From Humulus lupulus (lineage: Eukaryota > Streptophyta > Magnoliopsida > Rosales > Cannabaceae), in the NCBI RefSeq assembly GCF_963169125.1, contig NC_084795.1, positions 95,909,411-95,973,410 of the forward strand: a stretch of DNA of 64,000 bases. The letters run 5' to 3'. The first letter of the stretch is position 1. Each line of letters starts with the position of its first letter. The notes under the pieces were generated by a model. The model was not told where the DNA came from. It did no database searches and worked only from the letters and a program-made list of their open reading frames with translations. The translations under genes were made by a program, and so were the position numbers. Positions 33,311 to 46,063 of this stretch are shown in pieces.

Positions 33311-33750
33311 ATAATTTAATGTTACAATTTATAATCACAAATACATTTTCACTTTACTATTTTTAGTTTTCTTCTCTTCAACTTCTCTTCTATGTGACGT
33401 CTTATTTCTCCTCCCTCTTTGTCAAACTTTTTTGGAGAAAACTTATTTAGTTTGCCTCCTCTTCAACTAAAAATATTTTATCATTTATTATCATTTTTTA
33501 CTGAACTTTTTTTTTACATTTTTTTTTAAAGATCGTGACTATTTTTTTCCTTGTTTGGGTTAAGTAACTACTTACAATCACGTTTTCATATATGATTTTT
33601 TTTCCAGATTTAGATGTTTCCATCAAGGTAACTGGGTACCCATTCAAGTTTTCATATCAATTTTTTTTTTCAAATTTGAATGTTCCCATCAAGGTAACTG
33701 GTTACTCATTCACGTTTTTTACATCTTTTTTTTATTTCCAAATATGGATG
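33311..33750. repeat. AT-rich spacer and left part of a ~65-bp tandem repeat
   Basis: From about 33600 the unit GATGTTCCCATCAAGGTAAC + TGGTTACCCATTCAAGTTTT + T/A-rich filler is repeated about 2.5 times. Tat-3 broke the array at GGATG (33746-33750). The array resumes at 51348. 33311-33600 has no coding content. Confidence 0.8.
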
Positions 33751-34489
33751 TGTTGAGCCCTAAAAACACAACCTCAACTATCTAGCTTGGGGTACAGCTG
33801 GCGCGAAATAAATAAAGGAGGCAAGACTTCGAAGATATTTCCTTAACTCCGGACCTAGCAGCTCGAGGTTGTGTCACTAAGTGTGGAATAGCCTAGGATC
33901 TTCCAAATCATCAAAGACGGAAATGACAGAGATCGAGGTACCCAACATCCAGATCACCTGCATCAATCCCAGGCATTATCTAAGTCAAACTATCCCGTTC
34001 CAGTCATATCCAGCTCGAGAATGACATCTAGCTCGGATGGGAGAATCCATATAGACTCGAAAGTCCAATATGCGCAATAAATGCATGTTATTGTTATATA
34101 TATTTATAGATTGATGTAAAATGACAATATACTTTATTAGGATATTTAAATGTCCATTAACTTGGGAAGTTACCGAATATTGTACGTTACCATTTATATT
34201 ATGGTTACCCAATATTTTCCACCATAATTCCCTATAAATACAAGGGGAATGGACAGTAAAAAAGATCGACACTCTGTATGTAAAAACTTTGCCAAAATTG
34301 TCATAAACAATTTTCACCTTGAGTTCCTAAACAGATTAATAATAGTGACTCGTGGACTAGGTGAATTTTAACCACTGAAACACATAAATTGTGGGTGTTT
34401 TTATATTTCTTTATATTCGATTTACAATAAGCTTAATCTCTTTATTTTCAGATTCCTAAATCCCATGTTGACGAGAAACTGCGTCAACA
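33751..34489 (+). repeat. 5' LTR of Tat-3 (739 bp)
   Basis: Runs TGTTGAGCCC...CTGCGTCAACA. The TATA box CCCTATAAATACAAGG lies at about 34231-34246. The U5 end has the inverted repeat GTTGACG (34467-34473) / CGTCAAC (34482-34488). Confidence 0.95.
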
Positions 34490-34512
34490 TATTGGTGCAT
34501 TCATTGAGAGCA
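34490..34512 (+). other. Primer-binding region of Tat-3
   Basis: TATTGGTGCATTCATTGAGA directly follows the LTR and matches the equivalent site of Tat-2. The primer tRNA is not assigned. Confidence 0.7.
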
Positions 34513-34560
34513 GATTAAGCTTGAAAATCTCGCACAATATTCAACCCAGCAATCATCATA

Positions 34561-36950
34561 ATGGTTACATGTTCCATGCACGACAATGAAATGGAGCAAC
34601 TTGATGATCAAGGAGGTCACCATACGACCATCCCCACTGGAGAAGGCACGTCTGCACAACGCCACATGGAAAATAGCACGTTGATCAGGACAACACCAGA
34701 AGTTCGGCCTCTCGCCCACCAGACCCCAATCTTGGGTACCTGATTGCAATTGAAATGGAGAATGCTCAATTGAGGAGCCACCTTGCCGAGGCTAATAGCC
34801 GAATAAACGAGATCATGGTTCGACTACCTCCTCCTACAACGAATGAAATGTCAGAAGGAGGCTAAGTGAGTTGCACATATCTCGGTCCCACCGAAATAAT
34901 TGACCTAATGTAAGTAGTTCCATTAGAACAGCAACACCAAGCTTTGTGCCCTCTGAACGGATTCCTAGAAATAACCCTCCTACTATTAAGCGTAGGAATG
35001 GACAAGCAACTCACACTCATTGAAATCAGTATGGCCATGCAGGGCGAGCTGAGACCACATCAAGAAGGGTGGAAGTCCTTGTGAATCCACCAACGCCTCA
35101 TCCAACTACTCAAGTACCACGTAATAATTCCGTGTTGCCACCATCTCCAGAAATTGGAGTAGACAATGGGTGCCAATCAGGTTTGTCTAGATGGGACATG
35201 AATTGCTTCACCAATAAGGTATCCTCCCTCACCTATTCATCATCCAACACCACCACGCCCACAGAGGAATGCTCCAGGGCGCATGAATGAAGTTAGGCAT
35301 TCTATACTTGTAGAAGACACATATGCCTCGCAATCTCGCTCTAATAATCCAACTCATCGGCCTCAACAACGAGCAATTAGCTTCATGGAGGGTAGTTATC
35401 TGACGGAAATCCATTGCGGGGGCTGGACTGGGAATGCTCGTAATGTGAATTCTCATAGGTATGAAAGCAATCTAAGAAATTAGTTGAGTTCATCTCAAAG
35501 CTTGTGCTCCAATCCACAGACTGACTTGCGTGATCATCTAAGCACGCAAAGAGGACAGTCGGCTTGCTATGATTATCTGAGCTATACTCAGAACAAGGGA
35601 GATCCGTCTATCGTGCTTAACAATGGGAATGTCGTCTTTCCTAATCGAGCTCAAGCTTGGAGGGAAAATAACCCAAGTAACATGCACAATAGGATGAGAA
35701 CTCGTTACCAGCTCCAAAATAACCTAGAGACGAATGATCCAACCCTCGAACAGCTGGCCCTAATGGAGGAGCAAATGAAGAGGCACTTGTCTGGGAAAAA
35801 TATAGATGATTGTGATTGCGATGAGGAGCTTGAAACTTTTTCTCCTCATATCGCAGCAGCTTCGTATCCTGTTTGCTTCAGGAAGCCAACTATTCCCACA
35901 TACAATGGAACCACTGATCTGTCCAACCACATTGGGACCTTCAACACTCTAATGATGGCCCACAACATGAGCCTCGACCTTTAGTGTATTATATTCCTAG
36001 CTACATTGACCGGACCAGCAAAGTTGTGGTTCAACAAATATAAGAAACACTCAATCACCTCATAGAAAAAGATGTCCTTTGAGTTCAAGAGACAGTTCCG
36101 AGATGCCAAAGAGGTTTGAGTGGAGGCTGACTTACTGGCCAACATTAAGCAATAGCTCAATGAGCCCCTGATTGTCTACCTTTATCAGTTTACTAAGAAG
36201 ATTTATGGAAGGAGCTCCAAAGGAAAGGAGTGAAAAGTGTAGATGAATTAAGAGTGGATAAATCTAGAAGAGGCAGAATCTGCTATCGCAGGAACCAGTA
36301 TGACCCTCATTTAGCCCGCTGGAGTGGTGGTAGGTGCTGCAGTTATGGCTCAGCCCACTACCCAGAATAACTAGGGGGGGGGGGGGTAATAAACGAAAAG
36401 GGAATGGTGAGGGGGACCAGAATATTTCCAAGAAAAAAATGCACGGGCAGAAAGATACCTCCATCTACACTGCCTATATTGATTCAATAGATACAGAAGA
36501 ACGTATTTATTTAGCTAATTTTACTCCCTTTCCATATAAGAAGCCCGAGCCCATAAAGCATCAAAGAGCGAAGAGAGACCCAGCTAAATTATGTTGATAC
36601 CACAATGATATTTGCCACAACATAGACGATTACCGTCAGTAAAAGATGAGATCGAGACTGTCATTCGGGCTGGACTGTTAGCCCAATACACTCGGAATAT
36701 GGTAGCTCCTAACCAACAGGCAGAGCAGAACCCTCATCCGACTCCGAATAACCTAGTAAATCCAGCACAACCTCAACCAGCTCAAGGAAATCAGATTATC
36801 CCTCCCCCTATTGAAGGGATGGACATAGCCACCATTGCGGGCGGACCTTATATGGGTGGAACAATCAATGGAGCCCATAAGAGATATATCCAGGAGCTAG
36901 AAACGCACGATGGCACGAAGTTTGTTCCGGAGCAAAGGTTATCTAAATAA
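34561..36950 (+). pseudogene. gag: Tat-3 gag, degenerate
   Basis: Pieces of gag are recognisable in several frames. 35484-35984 includes EELETFSPHIAAAS and a segment matching the capsid start of Tat-2. After a stop at 35982-35984 the text LTGPAKLWFNKYKKHSIT continues the capsid core. 36334-36597 corresponds to the IYTAYIDSIDTEERIYLANF region ahead of the zinc knuckle, and 36612-36950 to the linker before protease. A 13-G run at 36374-36386 breaks the frame. Clearly non-functional. Confidence 0.8.
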
Positions 36951-36956
36951 CATCGA

Positions 36957-37457
36957 TTGGATAAAAAATCAATCATTTTTATGGAAGAAGACACCAGCCA
37001 TGTACAATTCCCTCATATTGATCTGCTGGTGATAACTATTCAACTCGCTAGTCGAAAGGTGCGCAAAATACTGATTGATAATGGGAGCTTCGTGAATGTG
37101 CTATTTGGGTCCTCCCTTGAAAAGATAGGGCTATCTGTAGCCGATCTTAAGGTGACCTCTATGACCTTTTATTGATTTTCAGGAGAGGGAATGGCAGCCA
37201 TAGGAACAATCGAGCTCGTAGTAACATTGGGCGATGAGATGGGAGATGTTGCCAAGATGCTTGAGTTTATAGTAATTGACTATCTGGCTGTCTACAATGC
37301 AATTTTGGGAAGACCTGCGCTGATGCCGTTTGAAGATATAACTTCAATTTGCCACGTGGCCATGAAATTTCCATGGTCCTCGGGAATATGTACTGTATGG
37401 AGGGATCAACTCACTGCCAGGGAATGCTATAACATTGCCATGAAGGGAAAATCATAA
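36957..37457 (+). pseudogene. Tat-3 protease region
   Basis: The frame contains KILIDNGSFVNVLF, the aspartic protease site in the DNGS form also seen in Tat-2. One in-frame TGA (37173-37175, after MTFY) splits it from the second half (GTIELVVTLGDEMGDV ... AVYNAILGRPAL). It ends with GICTVWRDQLTARECYN, aligned with the end of the Tat-2 protease region. The Cassandra LTR begins 26 bases after it. Confidence 0.82.
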
Positions 37458-37482
37458 CCCGGGCAGCAAGCCATGGTAATCG

Positions 37483-37855
37483 TGTAACACCCCACGTCAC
37501 TATGGCTCCTTCTTGGAATGACGACTGACCCTACAAACCAACACGAGTCTTTCCAGCATGCTTTGTCCTCACTCGCACTCTTCCTGAGAAAAATTCCCAG
37601 GAGGTCACCCATCTTGAGATTACTCCAAGTCAAGCACGCTTAGCTTTGGAGTTCTAAAGTGATGGGCTACCGAAAAGAAAACGCATCTTGTTTATATAGG
37701 TAGTACCCATCAATCCATTTAAGCCATCTTCAACTGTGTAGTCCCATACCTACACAGTCTTAGAATCATCACACTTAACCTTCCCCAGGCAGTGTGGGAT
37801 TGCACAGCTTTACCCGGTCTTTCCCCTTACAGATCACGGGATTCTGACTGTCACA
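37483..37855 (-). repeat. Cassandra-type solo LTR with 5S rRNA-like sequence (373 bp)
   Basis: It runs TGTAACACCCC...GACTGTCACA on the plus strand with exact duplications AATCG (37478-37482, 37856-37860). On the minus strand the middle reads like plant 5S rRNA: AGCTAAGCGTGCTTGAC (37645-37629) corresponds to the A box and ATGGGTGACCTCCTGGGAA (37612-37594) to the C box. Cassandra elements are small non-coding retrotransposons defined by this feature. Only one LTR is present. Short Pol III-type transcripts are conceivable but unproven. Confidence 0.93.
37594..37678 (-). promoter_or_regulatory. 5S rRNA-like internal control region in the Cassandra LTR
   Basis: The C-box part is intact against the plant 5S sequence as I know it. 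The A-box part has small changes, and the 5S start (GGATCCCATCAGAACTCC) is reduced to GCCCATCACTTTAGAACTCC. It is therefore a derived copy and not an rRNA gene. Confidence 0.8.
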
Positions 37856-37860
37856 AATCG

Positions 37861-38737
37861 CCAAAGAGGTGGAAGAACCTCAGGATGTTGGAAATAAGGT
37901 CACCCAACCCAAAGAAATTGATCCCAGATTAGGCGAAGACAAATTTGAGCTCCAGGCGTAGGAGGAGCTAGAGGAAATTGTTCTCAACCTAGAAGTACCT
38001 TTGAGGGTAGTAAAGGTTGGAAAAAATCTCGGAACCAAAAGAAATAAAGAATTGTTCGAGTTTCTGAGGAAGAACCTTGATGTCTTTGTCTGGTTGCATG
38101 AGGATATGGTAAGAATCAGTCCAAGCGTAATGATGCATACCTTGAACTTGGACAAAAATCTGTATGCGTAGGTGCGAAAACAAAGGTTGTTGGGAAGAGA
38201 GCAAGGAGAAGCTCTTGAGGAAGAGGTATCTCACTTATTGGAATGCAGGTTCATTAGAGAGGCTACGTATCCGACTTGAATTAGAAACCTCGTTTTGGTC
38301 TCGAAGCCCAACAGAAAGTGGAGGACCTGCAATGATTTCTCTGACCTCAACAATGCCTATCCTAAAGACTGCTTTCCACTACCAAAAATAGATCAGATAG
38401 TTGACACCACAGCTGGCCATGAGCTCATGTCCTTCATGGACGCGTATTATAAATATAACCAGACCGCGATGAACCCTGTGGACCAAGAGCACACCAGTTT
38501 CATGAACGAACATAACGTATACTACTACAAGGTCATGCCATTTGGGAAGAACATGGAGGTGTATGTCGACGACATGCTCGTCAAGTCAAAGACTTCCAAT
38601 GACAATGTATCCAATCTGGAAGAATGCTTTGGTGTGCTGAGTAAATAAAACATGAAGCTGAACCCCCAGAAATGTACCTTTGGGGTTTCGTCAGGGAAGT
38701 TCTTAGGCTTCATAGTCAACGCAAAGGGGATCGAAGC
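37861..38737 (+). pseudogene. pol: Tat-3 reverse transcriptase, first part
   Basis: Recognisable RT motifs are CNDFSDLNNAYPKDCFPLP, FMDAYYKYNQTAM, VMPFG and MEVYVDDMLVKSK (the YVDD box at about 38560). About 20 codons between VMPFG and KNMEVYVDD, present in Tat-2, are deleted. Several stops occur (for example after VLSK at 38646-38648). The sequence breaks at GKGIEA, where the Tekay solo LTR begins, and resumes at 41266. Confidence 0.85.
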
Positions 38738-41265
38738 TGTAACGTCCCAAAATTACCTAATATGGCTTAGGGCCTTGATTAGGGGGCTAGGATGGAAATA
38801 TATGGAATTATATGTTTATTTGATATATTTGATTGTGATTATGTGAGTTATATGATAATATAACAGGTGTGCATGTTAGGAGTATTAAATATGCATGTGG
38901 GCCCGTTTCTTATTAGAAGGGAAATTTTGATAATTTGGCCCGTTATGGGCATAATTGTATATATATGTGCATATATGTGATATATGTGTGAGACTACACT
39001 ATTATGTGGGTTTATTTGAGTTTCTCGGCACGAGACGATCCTAGGAAGCAAGTTAGCTGGAAAGTCACAACGGGACCCAATACCCGACTCGGGGCGAGTC
39101 AAGGGGTATTTGGAATTTAAATGGGTTATCGGGTAATGGGAATGAATAATTGGGGATATATTTGGAGTTAGTGAGTTTAGGAGGGAATACTGGGGATTTT
39201 GACCATTTTTCCCTTGGGGCCGTTTTTGGTACCCCGAGCCTCGGGATTAGCTTAATTAACTTAAGCCTTAGGAAGCATAAGGAAACACACAGAAACACTT
39301 CGCTAGCCGACTCTCTCTTTCTCTCTCACTCTCTTTCTCTCCTAGCTTCCTTAAGCTAGCTTTCTTGAAGAATTAAGAGGATTGTGGCTGGAAACCAAGG
39401 AATTGAAGGCTCGGGACTAGAATTCGGATAACTTGTGGCTAGGGGATCACCGTTCACAACTTAGGTAATGTTTTAATCTTTGTTGTAACTAAATTTTTAT
39501 TTGAATTCACAGCTGTTCATAAGGTGTTCTTGAACCTTATAGCTCAAGAGTTGAATTTGGTATTTTGGAGAGTTTTACAACTCGGTTTTAGTTGGATTTT
39601 GTTGCTGAGAAGATATTAAAGCTGTTGGGATGGTTGAAATATAGTTTTGGGGTGAAATTTGGATAGTTTTAGTTGGATTTCGCTGTTGAAAAATGAAGGA
39701 AATCTGGGTTCGCAAGGCCAAGTCACAGGTTTGTTCTTGAGGGGCCGTGACTCAACTAAACCCAAGGCCCTGGGAGGCCTCTGTCTGGGAGGCGCGCCAC
39801 GAACCTCTTGGGCAGGTCGCGACCTGCATCCCTTTGGCAGAGGGAAAGGGCCTCAGGTTAGAGGGGTGCGCCGCGACCCTCAAGGACAGGTCGCGGCCTG
39901 CCTGTGCAGTTTCGGCCATGGGGAGATTTTAATGACGGGAACCTTTTCCTTAGGGCTCGAGATCGATTCTACTACTCGATTTAGTGGAACACCCTGGAGG
40001 CTAGGAATCGGTTCAGAAGCCTTTATTTGCTCATTAGTGATGGAATCCTATATTATGGTTGTGACTAGGTTATCGCTAGGGGCTCGAAATCAGGATCGTG
40101 CTCGAGGGTCATCCTTATTTTACGCTATAATTAGACTTGAGGTAAGAAAACTGCACCCAATACGTGTTATATGTGATCAGGGCTTGGCTAGACTATTATC
40201 AATAATTATGATTAGGGCTTGGGCCCCTGAGGATGTTTATTTTTAAGCAATTGTTTCACATGTTGATTGATCCTACTTGAATATTCTATACTTTCTTAAG
40301 TGTTTCATGTCTGTTGCATGGAGTCCGTGGTTAGGGCCTGGGGCCCCATTAAATAGGTATGACTAGTATTATGAGTACACTTACTCGATGGTGTTATGTG
40401 ATTAACATGCACGAGTACTAGTTTTGTTGGGATATGCCTATTCATATCTGTTTTTGTAATGAAGTTTGAATACCTGGATCAGGGCTTGACTTATTAGTCA
40501 AGGACGGCAAAAGTGCCCTGCACTTGTCGAAAGGCTTAGGCCTAAGTTATCAATGTACTATTACGTTGGCCGACCCTATGGTCGTTGGAAAACCAAAGGT
40601 GTTGGGCTAGCTCTATGGCTAGTTACTCAGAGCTAAGGGCAAGGGCCCCAGGTGACTCTATGGTCACATAGCTAGGGCATAAGCCCCGGGGTTGGCTCTA
40701 TGGTCAACTATCTAGGGAAGCGGCCACAAATTGGTCCAATGACCATTTGTTGTAACTGAATGACAGTATGGGTAGGTTATTATTGCTAGACAATCTAGAT
40801 AAGTATATGGAAATCTGTATTTTCTATTTATGCACATGTAGAGTTTTCTTGCTGAGCCTTGGCTCACGGGTGCTTTGTGGTGCAGGTAAGGGGAAATGAA
40901 AGCTTGACTAGCCATGAGTTGGAGTGCTTTGATGGCGGCATGTACATATGCAGCTGCTCGACCACCACGACCGAGGAAATCTCAGAGCAACTAGGGTTGT
41001 AGCCTTGTTTTTGCCGCTTAGGTCAGTTAGATGTAATTTTTGATATACATACACTTCTTTAAGAATTTGGTTGTAATATTTTGGGATCCCACGAATGTAT
41101 GAAACTGTTTTAAAATAAAAGTTAACGGTACCATTGACAAAATTTTTTAACCGTAACTCTTGACATTAACCATAGTTACATGTTTTAAGCCAAATGACTT
41201 GATTAGCAAGTCTGACACAATTTAAAGTACACAGTATAACAGTCTTGGATTAGGAATACGTTACA
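38738..41265 (+). repeat. Tekay-type solo LTR 1 (2528 bp)
   Basis: It runs TGTAACGTCCC...GGAATACGTTACA with exact duplications GAAGC (38733-38737, 41266-41270). It matches, in the opposite orientation, the 5' LTR of the chromovirus at 59327-63439, whose length without its nested insert is 2516. A GC-rich patch at about 39780-39920 contains repeated GGTCGCG[A/G]CCTGC palindromic units. Reading frames across it (for example 39659-40246) have no family signal. Confidence 0.93.
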
Positions 41266-43329
41266 GAAGCAATCCCAGAGAAGATCTGATCATTATTAGA
41301 AATGCCTTCACCCAGGTTGTGAAAAGAAGAACAAAGCCTAACTGGAAAGGTCGCGATCTTAAACCGGTTCGTATCGAAGTCCACGGATAAATGTCTTCCC
41401 TTCTACAACTTGCTCAGGGGAAATAGACAGTTTTAATGGACAGAAAAATGCGAATAAGCATTTTAGAATCTAAAGACTCATCTGGTTGAGCCCCTGTGTT
41501 ATCAAAACCAGTTGCTGGAGAATGTTTATAGTTATACCTAGCCATAACATAAAACACGGTTAGCGCTGTGTTAGTTCGAGAAGAAAATTGAACACATAAA
41601 CCAGTGTATTATGTGAGTAAGAGGCTTCTAGGAGCTGAATCTAGATATCCTTTAATTGAAAAACTCGTGTTCTGTTTGATCTTAGCCTTGAGGAAACTCA
41701 GGCCATATTTCCAGTCCCACAATATACATGTCTTAACAGATCAAACTTTAAACCAGGTCTTGCAAAAGTATGAGATATTAGGATGTTTGTTAAAGTGGGT
41801 CATCAAACTCAGTCAGTTTGAGATACTATATAAACCACGAACAGAAATCAAAGGCCAATCACTCGCTGACTTCATGGTTGAATGTACGGGGTTTCAAGAT
41901 GAACTAATGAAGGAATCGGTACAAGAATTGTTGAAACTCTTCACTGACGGATTGTTAAATGAGAACAAGTCTTGAGCTGGAATAATTCTAATCTCACCTA
42001 AAGGAAATAGCTTCCATACGAATTTCAGATTTGGTTTCGATGCTTCCAACAACGAAGCAGAGTACGAGGTATTGTTGGCTGGAGTTCGGGTAGCGAATGA
42101 GCTGAAAGCAAGAGTAATCCAATGCTTTAGTGATTCTCATCTCGTGGTTAACCATGTATTAGGAGAATACCAGGCTTGAGGAATTAAAATGGAAGCCTTT
42201 CTATCTAAAGTTAAAGGCGAACAGTTAGAATTTGAGTTTTATTCCATTGAACAGGTCCCCTACGAGCATAATACGAATGCATATGCTTTAGCCCGACTCG
42301 TTACAACCAAAAAAGTGGACACATTAAATGTGGTCCCCATAGAATTCTTGGAAAAACCAAGCATCAATGAAGAGCTAGTAGAGGTTGGCGTGATTTGTGA
42401 AAAACCGACTTGGATGACTCCCATAGTTGAATACCTCTTGACTAGAAAGCTGCTGAAAGATTGAAAGAATGCACGAAATTCATTGTATCAGGTACCGTGG
42501 TACGTTATGTTCGATGGAATTCTCTACAGGTGGGGTCATTCTTTGCCCCTCCTAAGGTGCATTTTGCCCGAGGAAGCGCAGGCTATCCTTCGAGAAATCC
42601 ACGAGGGATTTTGTGGAGACCACGCTTGGGGGGGGGGGGGGCAAAAATTGGTTCTAAAGGTACTAAGGCAATGTTATTTCTAGCCCATGCTAAAAAAGTA
42701 CTCAACCTCATATGTCCTCAAGTGTTACAAATGCCAACGTTTTTCCACCTTTGGCCGAGCTGCACCCATGAAGCTAACTATGATTTCCTCACTATGGCGA
42801 TTTTCTATATGGGGGTTTGACTTAATTGGCTCGTTACCTACTGGAAAAGGAGGAGTTTGCTATGTAGTTTTTGCAATCGACTATTTTACTAAGTTTGTTG
42901 AGGCTAAGCCTCTTGCAACTATAGCCTCAAAAAGAGTGTTAGATTTCGTCATGAAAAACATCGTATGCCATTTTGGACTCCCAAAGGAGATTTTGTCCAA
43001 TAACAGAACTCAATTTGACAGCGACTTATTCGCAAAATTTTGTGAGAAATATGACATAATGAAGAGGTTCTCTTCAGTGGCATACCCTCAAGCTAATGGG
43101 CAGGTCGAGGCAGTAAACAAAACCCTAAAGGTGAGTTTAAAGAAGCCACTAGAAGACGCTAAAGGCTAGGCCCAAACCGCTCCCGAAAATGCTCTAGGCC
43201 TACAAGACCTCACATCGCAGTTGTACTAGGCATACTCCATTCTCTGTTACTTTTGGAAGCGAGACTATGCTCCCAGTTGAGGCTCTGGTGATGTCACATA
43301 GGCAAAGGACCTACAAGTAGGATTAAAAT
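41266..43329 (+). pseudogene. pol: Tat-3 RNase H, second RNase H and integrase core
   Basis: The RT thumb resumes in degenerate form. The first RNase H then shows YYVSKRLLGAESRYPL (from 41604). The second RNase H has ELLKLFTDG, NNEAEYEVLLAGV and CFSDSHLVV, broken by stops near 41972 and 42178. The integrase zinc region shows REIHEGFCGDHA, disrupted by a 14-G run (42628-42641). The core (42687-43169) has IWGFDLIGS, then ILSNNRTQFD where Tat-2 has GSDNGTHFD, so the second catalytic Asp is Asn. AYPQANGQVEAVN holds the Glu. Non-functional. Confidence 0.87.
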
Positions 43330-46063
43330 TGTAACGCCCCAACTCCAGGGACCGTTATGGTGTGCCTTATAAACAGTGCTAAACTCGCTAATCGAGGCAT
43401 TTGGCCAAAAACGTGAACTAAGTATGATTAGCGGTTTAGGGATTAAAAATTTTGTTCAAGATATACCGTTTCACTAGAACGTTTAATTTATACATTGGGA
43501 TCCCGAAAATAAGGTTTCAGAGTCTATTACAGAAAACATTTACAACAGGCCGTTCTAAGCGGCAAAACAGGGTTCAACCCTAGTTCCACTTTAAACCTCG
43601 TCCGTGGCGGACGAGCAGCTGCATATGTACACGTCATCACCTAAGCTCTCAAACTCAGGGATGGTCCAGCTTCCTCTTGCCCTTACCTGCATCACGTAGC
43701 ACCCGTGAGCCAAAGCCCAGCAAGAAAACACAATAGAGCATGATATAATATCAACAACGATCATAATAACCATTCGGGACTATCAGTCCAAGCCAATAGG
43801 TGACAATAGCCAAAAGTCACAATAATGAGCATCGCTCTCTCTAGCCATGTGACGATAGGGTCACCGGGGCTCAACCGATAAGTGATTCTTTCTTAAGTTT
43901 GATTAGGACAGGTGGAAGGTGATTAGTCACCAACATAACCTTCCTCACGACTCTAGAGTCGAAACTATGGACAACGTCCCTTAGCCATGTGACAAACGGT
44001 CACCGGGGTCATATACCTTGGCTGAAATCATCTGGTCTTAGACCAGGCAAGCACTTATAGTTCTCATTGACCTTCCGGTTGGTCAAGCATTAATACCCCA
44101 TATGAGTCATTCAATGCCGACCTCGATTAGATCTAATCTTTATTTGGCCTGGCGTTCACAACGCACTGCCACCTCTGATCCTTGGGTCGGTAAAACACGA
44201 CCAGTGCTCAGCCCATGGTGAACTTAACTAATAAGTCACAGCTTCACAGATGGATCTGACACCATTGTCGATTCTGACTAATAAGTCAGCGCCATACACA
44301 AGTAAGCCATGCCACCAAACATATATCACATGTCCAATATCCATAAACAAGGTATTCAGCATGCTTACTTAACAGATATTAGTACAACTAGGACTATGCA
44401 TTAACACAGAGGCTCAAGCTCTGAATGATATCACACCCAGTATACAAAGCATGTCCTAATCACATGTTTCTTATGCATCATATGCAATATATTCAACAAT
44501 CCAACATGCACCAATAACAGCCATGCACGTCACATTTAATAGCCAACCAACATGCACCGAGAATAGCCATGCATGTCACACATAATAATCATCCGACACG
44601 CATCAATAACAACCATGCATGTCATACTTAGTATTCAACCAACATGCATCATAATAGCCATGCATGTCACATATACACAGGGTGCAGTTTTCTTACGTCA
44701 AAGTCGAGCTATAACGATTTAAAGAACGACCCTTGAGAACGATCAACTTTTAGTCCTTTAGCGGTCACCCAGTCATAACCAAAACAACCTCCAATTAATG
44801 AAAATTACCAAAGATAGGGTCTTAACCTAAACCCCACTCTCGGGACCTCGAAACATGCCCACACAGCGAGTAGATTCAATCCCGGGCCTTAAGGATTGAA
44901 ACCCCAAGCCAAAAGCCCTTAAAAACACCCAAAACAGGGTTATGAAGGAACAGGGTAGCGCTACAGCGCTGCCCTTCTAGCGCCCCAGCGCTCAAGACAG
45001 AACCACAAACCGCCCAACCTCCCTGCAGGTAGCACTGTAGCGCCCTACACTGGGCGCTGTAGCGCTACCTTCAGCCAGCCAATTTCCAGTTTTTCCTTCT
45101 TTCGATTCTACCATTTCTAACCCAATCCAAAAGCTTCCAAACATCAAATTAACTCCCAAATGAACCCAAATACCACCTCCACATGTCCTAGGGACCACAA
45201 CCCCAAGAACCCTAGCCAAAACTCCAACCAATTCCCAAGTTTCCAACCCAAAAAAACCAGCTGAAACTTAACTTAGAAAACAGAGCAAAAACAAGAATTC
45301 TAGTGGCCAGAAACTCACCTTAATCTTGGCAACACACCCTCTTCAATGGTGGAGCATAACCCTAGCTTGGCTAAGCTTGGTTCCTTGGCTTAATTCCTCA
45401 AACTGAGCTTGAAAATCCAAAGAGAAAAGAGGAAGAAAATCTATCGGGAGAGAAAGAGGAGAGACTCTGTTTTTGTTACTCTTCTACAGCCAACAACCTT
45501 TTAAATCATATATATCCACCCCTAAAATGACCAAATTACCCTTGTGTCATCTTAAGCCTCTAAAACCATTCTAGGGGTAAAATTGGTACTTTTTGCTTAA
45601 CCCGTTAATCATAATTAACACTTCCCAATTCCCGCTAATCTCAATATCCTCAAACACTAATAATTCATATCCCGTTACCCTAAAATCCCCGGTAATGCTA
45701 TAATCATTAATATCACCCCGAGACTCACCCCAAGCCCCGAGCTTAAACCCGTTATGACTAGACCGAACACTTACATCTCATGATCGTCTCATGTCGATAG
45801 CTCGAACCAATCCACCTTATAATGTGGCTATATTAATTAATCACAATCATGCACCCAAAATATACAATTACGCCCACAGTGGCCAAATTACCAAAATACC
45901 CTCACAATAATAAATTCTCCCATATGCATGCATTCACCATCATATAATAATATAATTCACGTAAATATGCATATAATCATTAAATACTATAATAAATCAA
46001 TTATGGCCCTCCCGACCTCCTAACCAAGGTTCTAAACCTTATTAGGAAATTTGGGGCATTACA
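43330..46063 (-). repeat. Tekay-type solo LTR 2 (2734 bp)
   Basis: On the plus strand it runs TGTAACGCCCC...GGGGCATTACA with exact duplications AAAAT (43325-43329, 46064-46068). Its reverse complement starts TGTAATGCCCC, like solo LTR 1. It is about 200 bases longer than its relative, which a 4-copy internal tandem repeat (44490-44685) largely explains. A GC-rich patch at 44955-45070 has AGCGCT palindromes in place of the GGTCGCG units of the other copies. Confidence 0.92.
44490..44685. repeat. Four tandem ~48-bp units in Tekay solo LTR 2
   Basis: CAACATGCACCAATAACAGC + CATGCACGTCACA-type units start near 44499, 44548, 44595 and 44638. The single-copy equivalents are found in the other two LTRs, so the array is a local expansion. 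Confidence 0.75.

Noticed and set aside
37594..37678. A 5S rRNA gene
   Set aside because: The similarity is partial, the 5' part is altered, and it lies inside an LTR with target duplications, as in Cassandra elements.
39659..40246. 195-codon plus-strand frame
   Set aside because: It lies inside Tekay solo LTR 1; the other copies of this LTR do not keep the frame open and no domain is visible.
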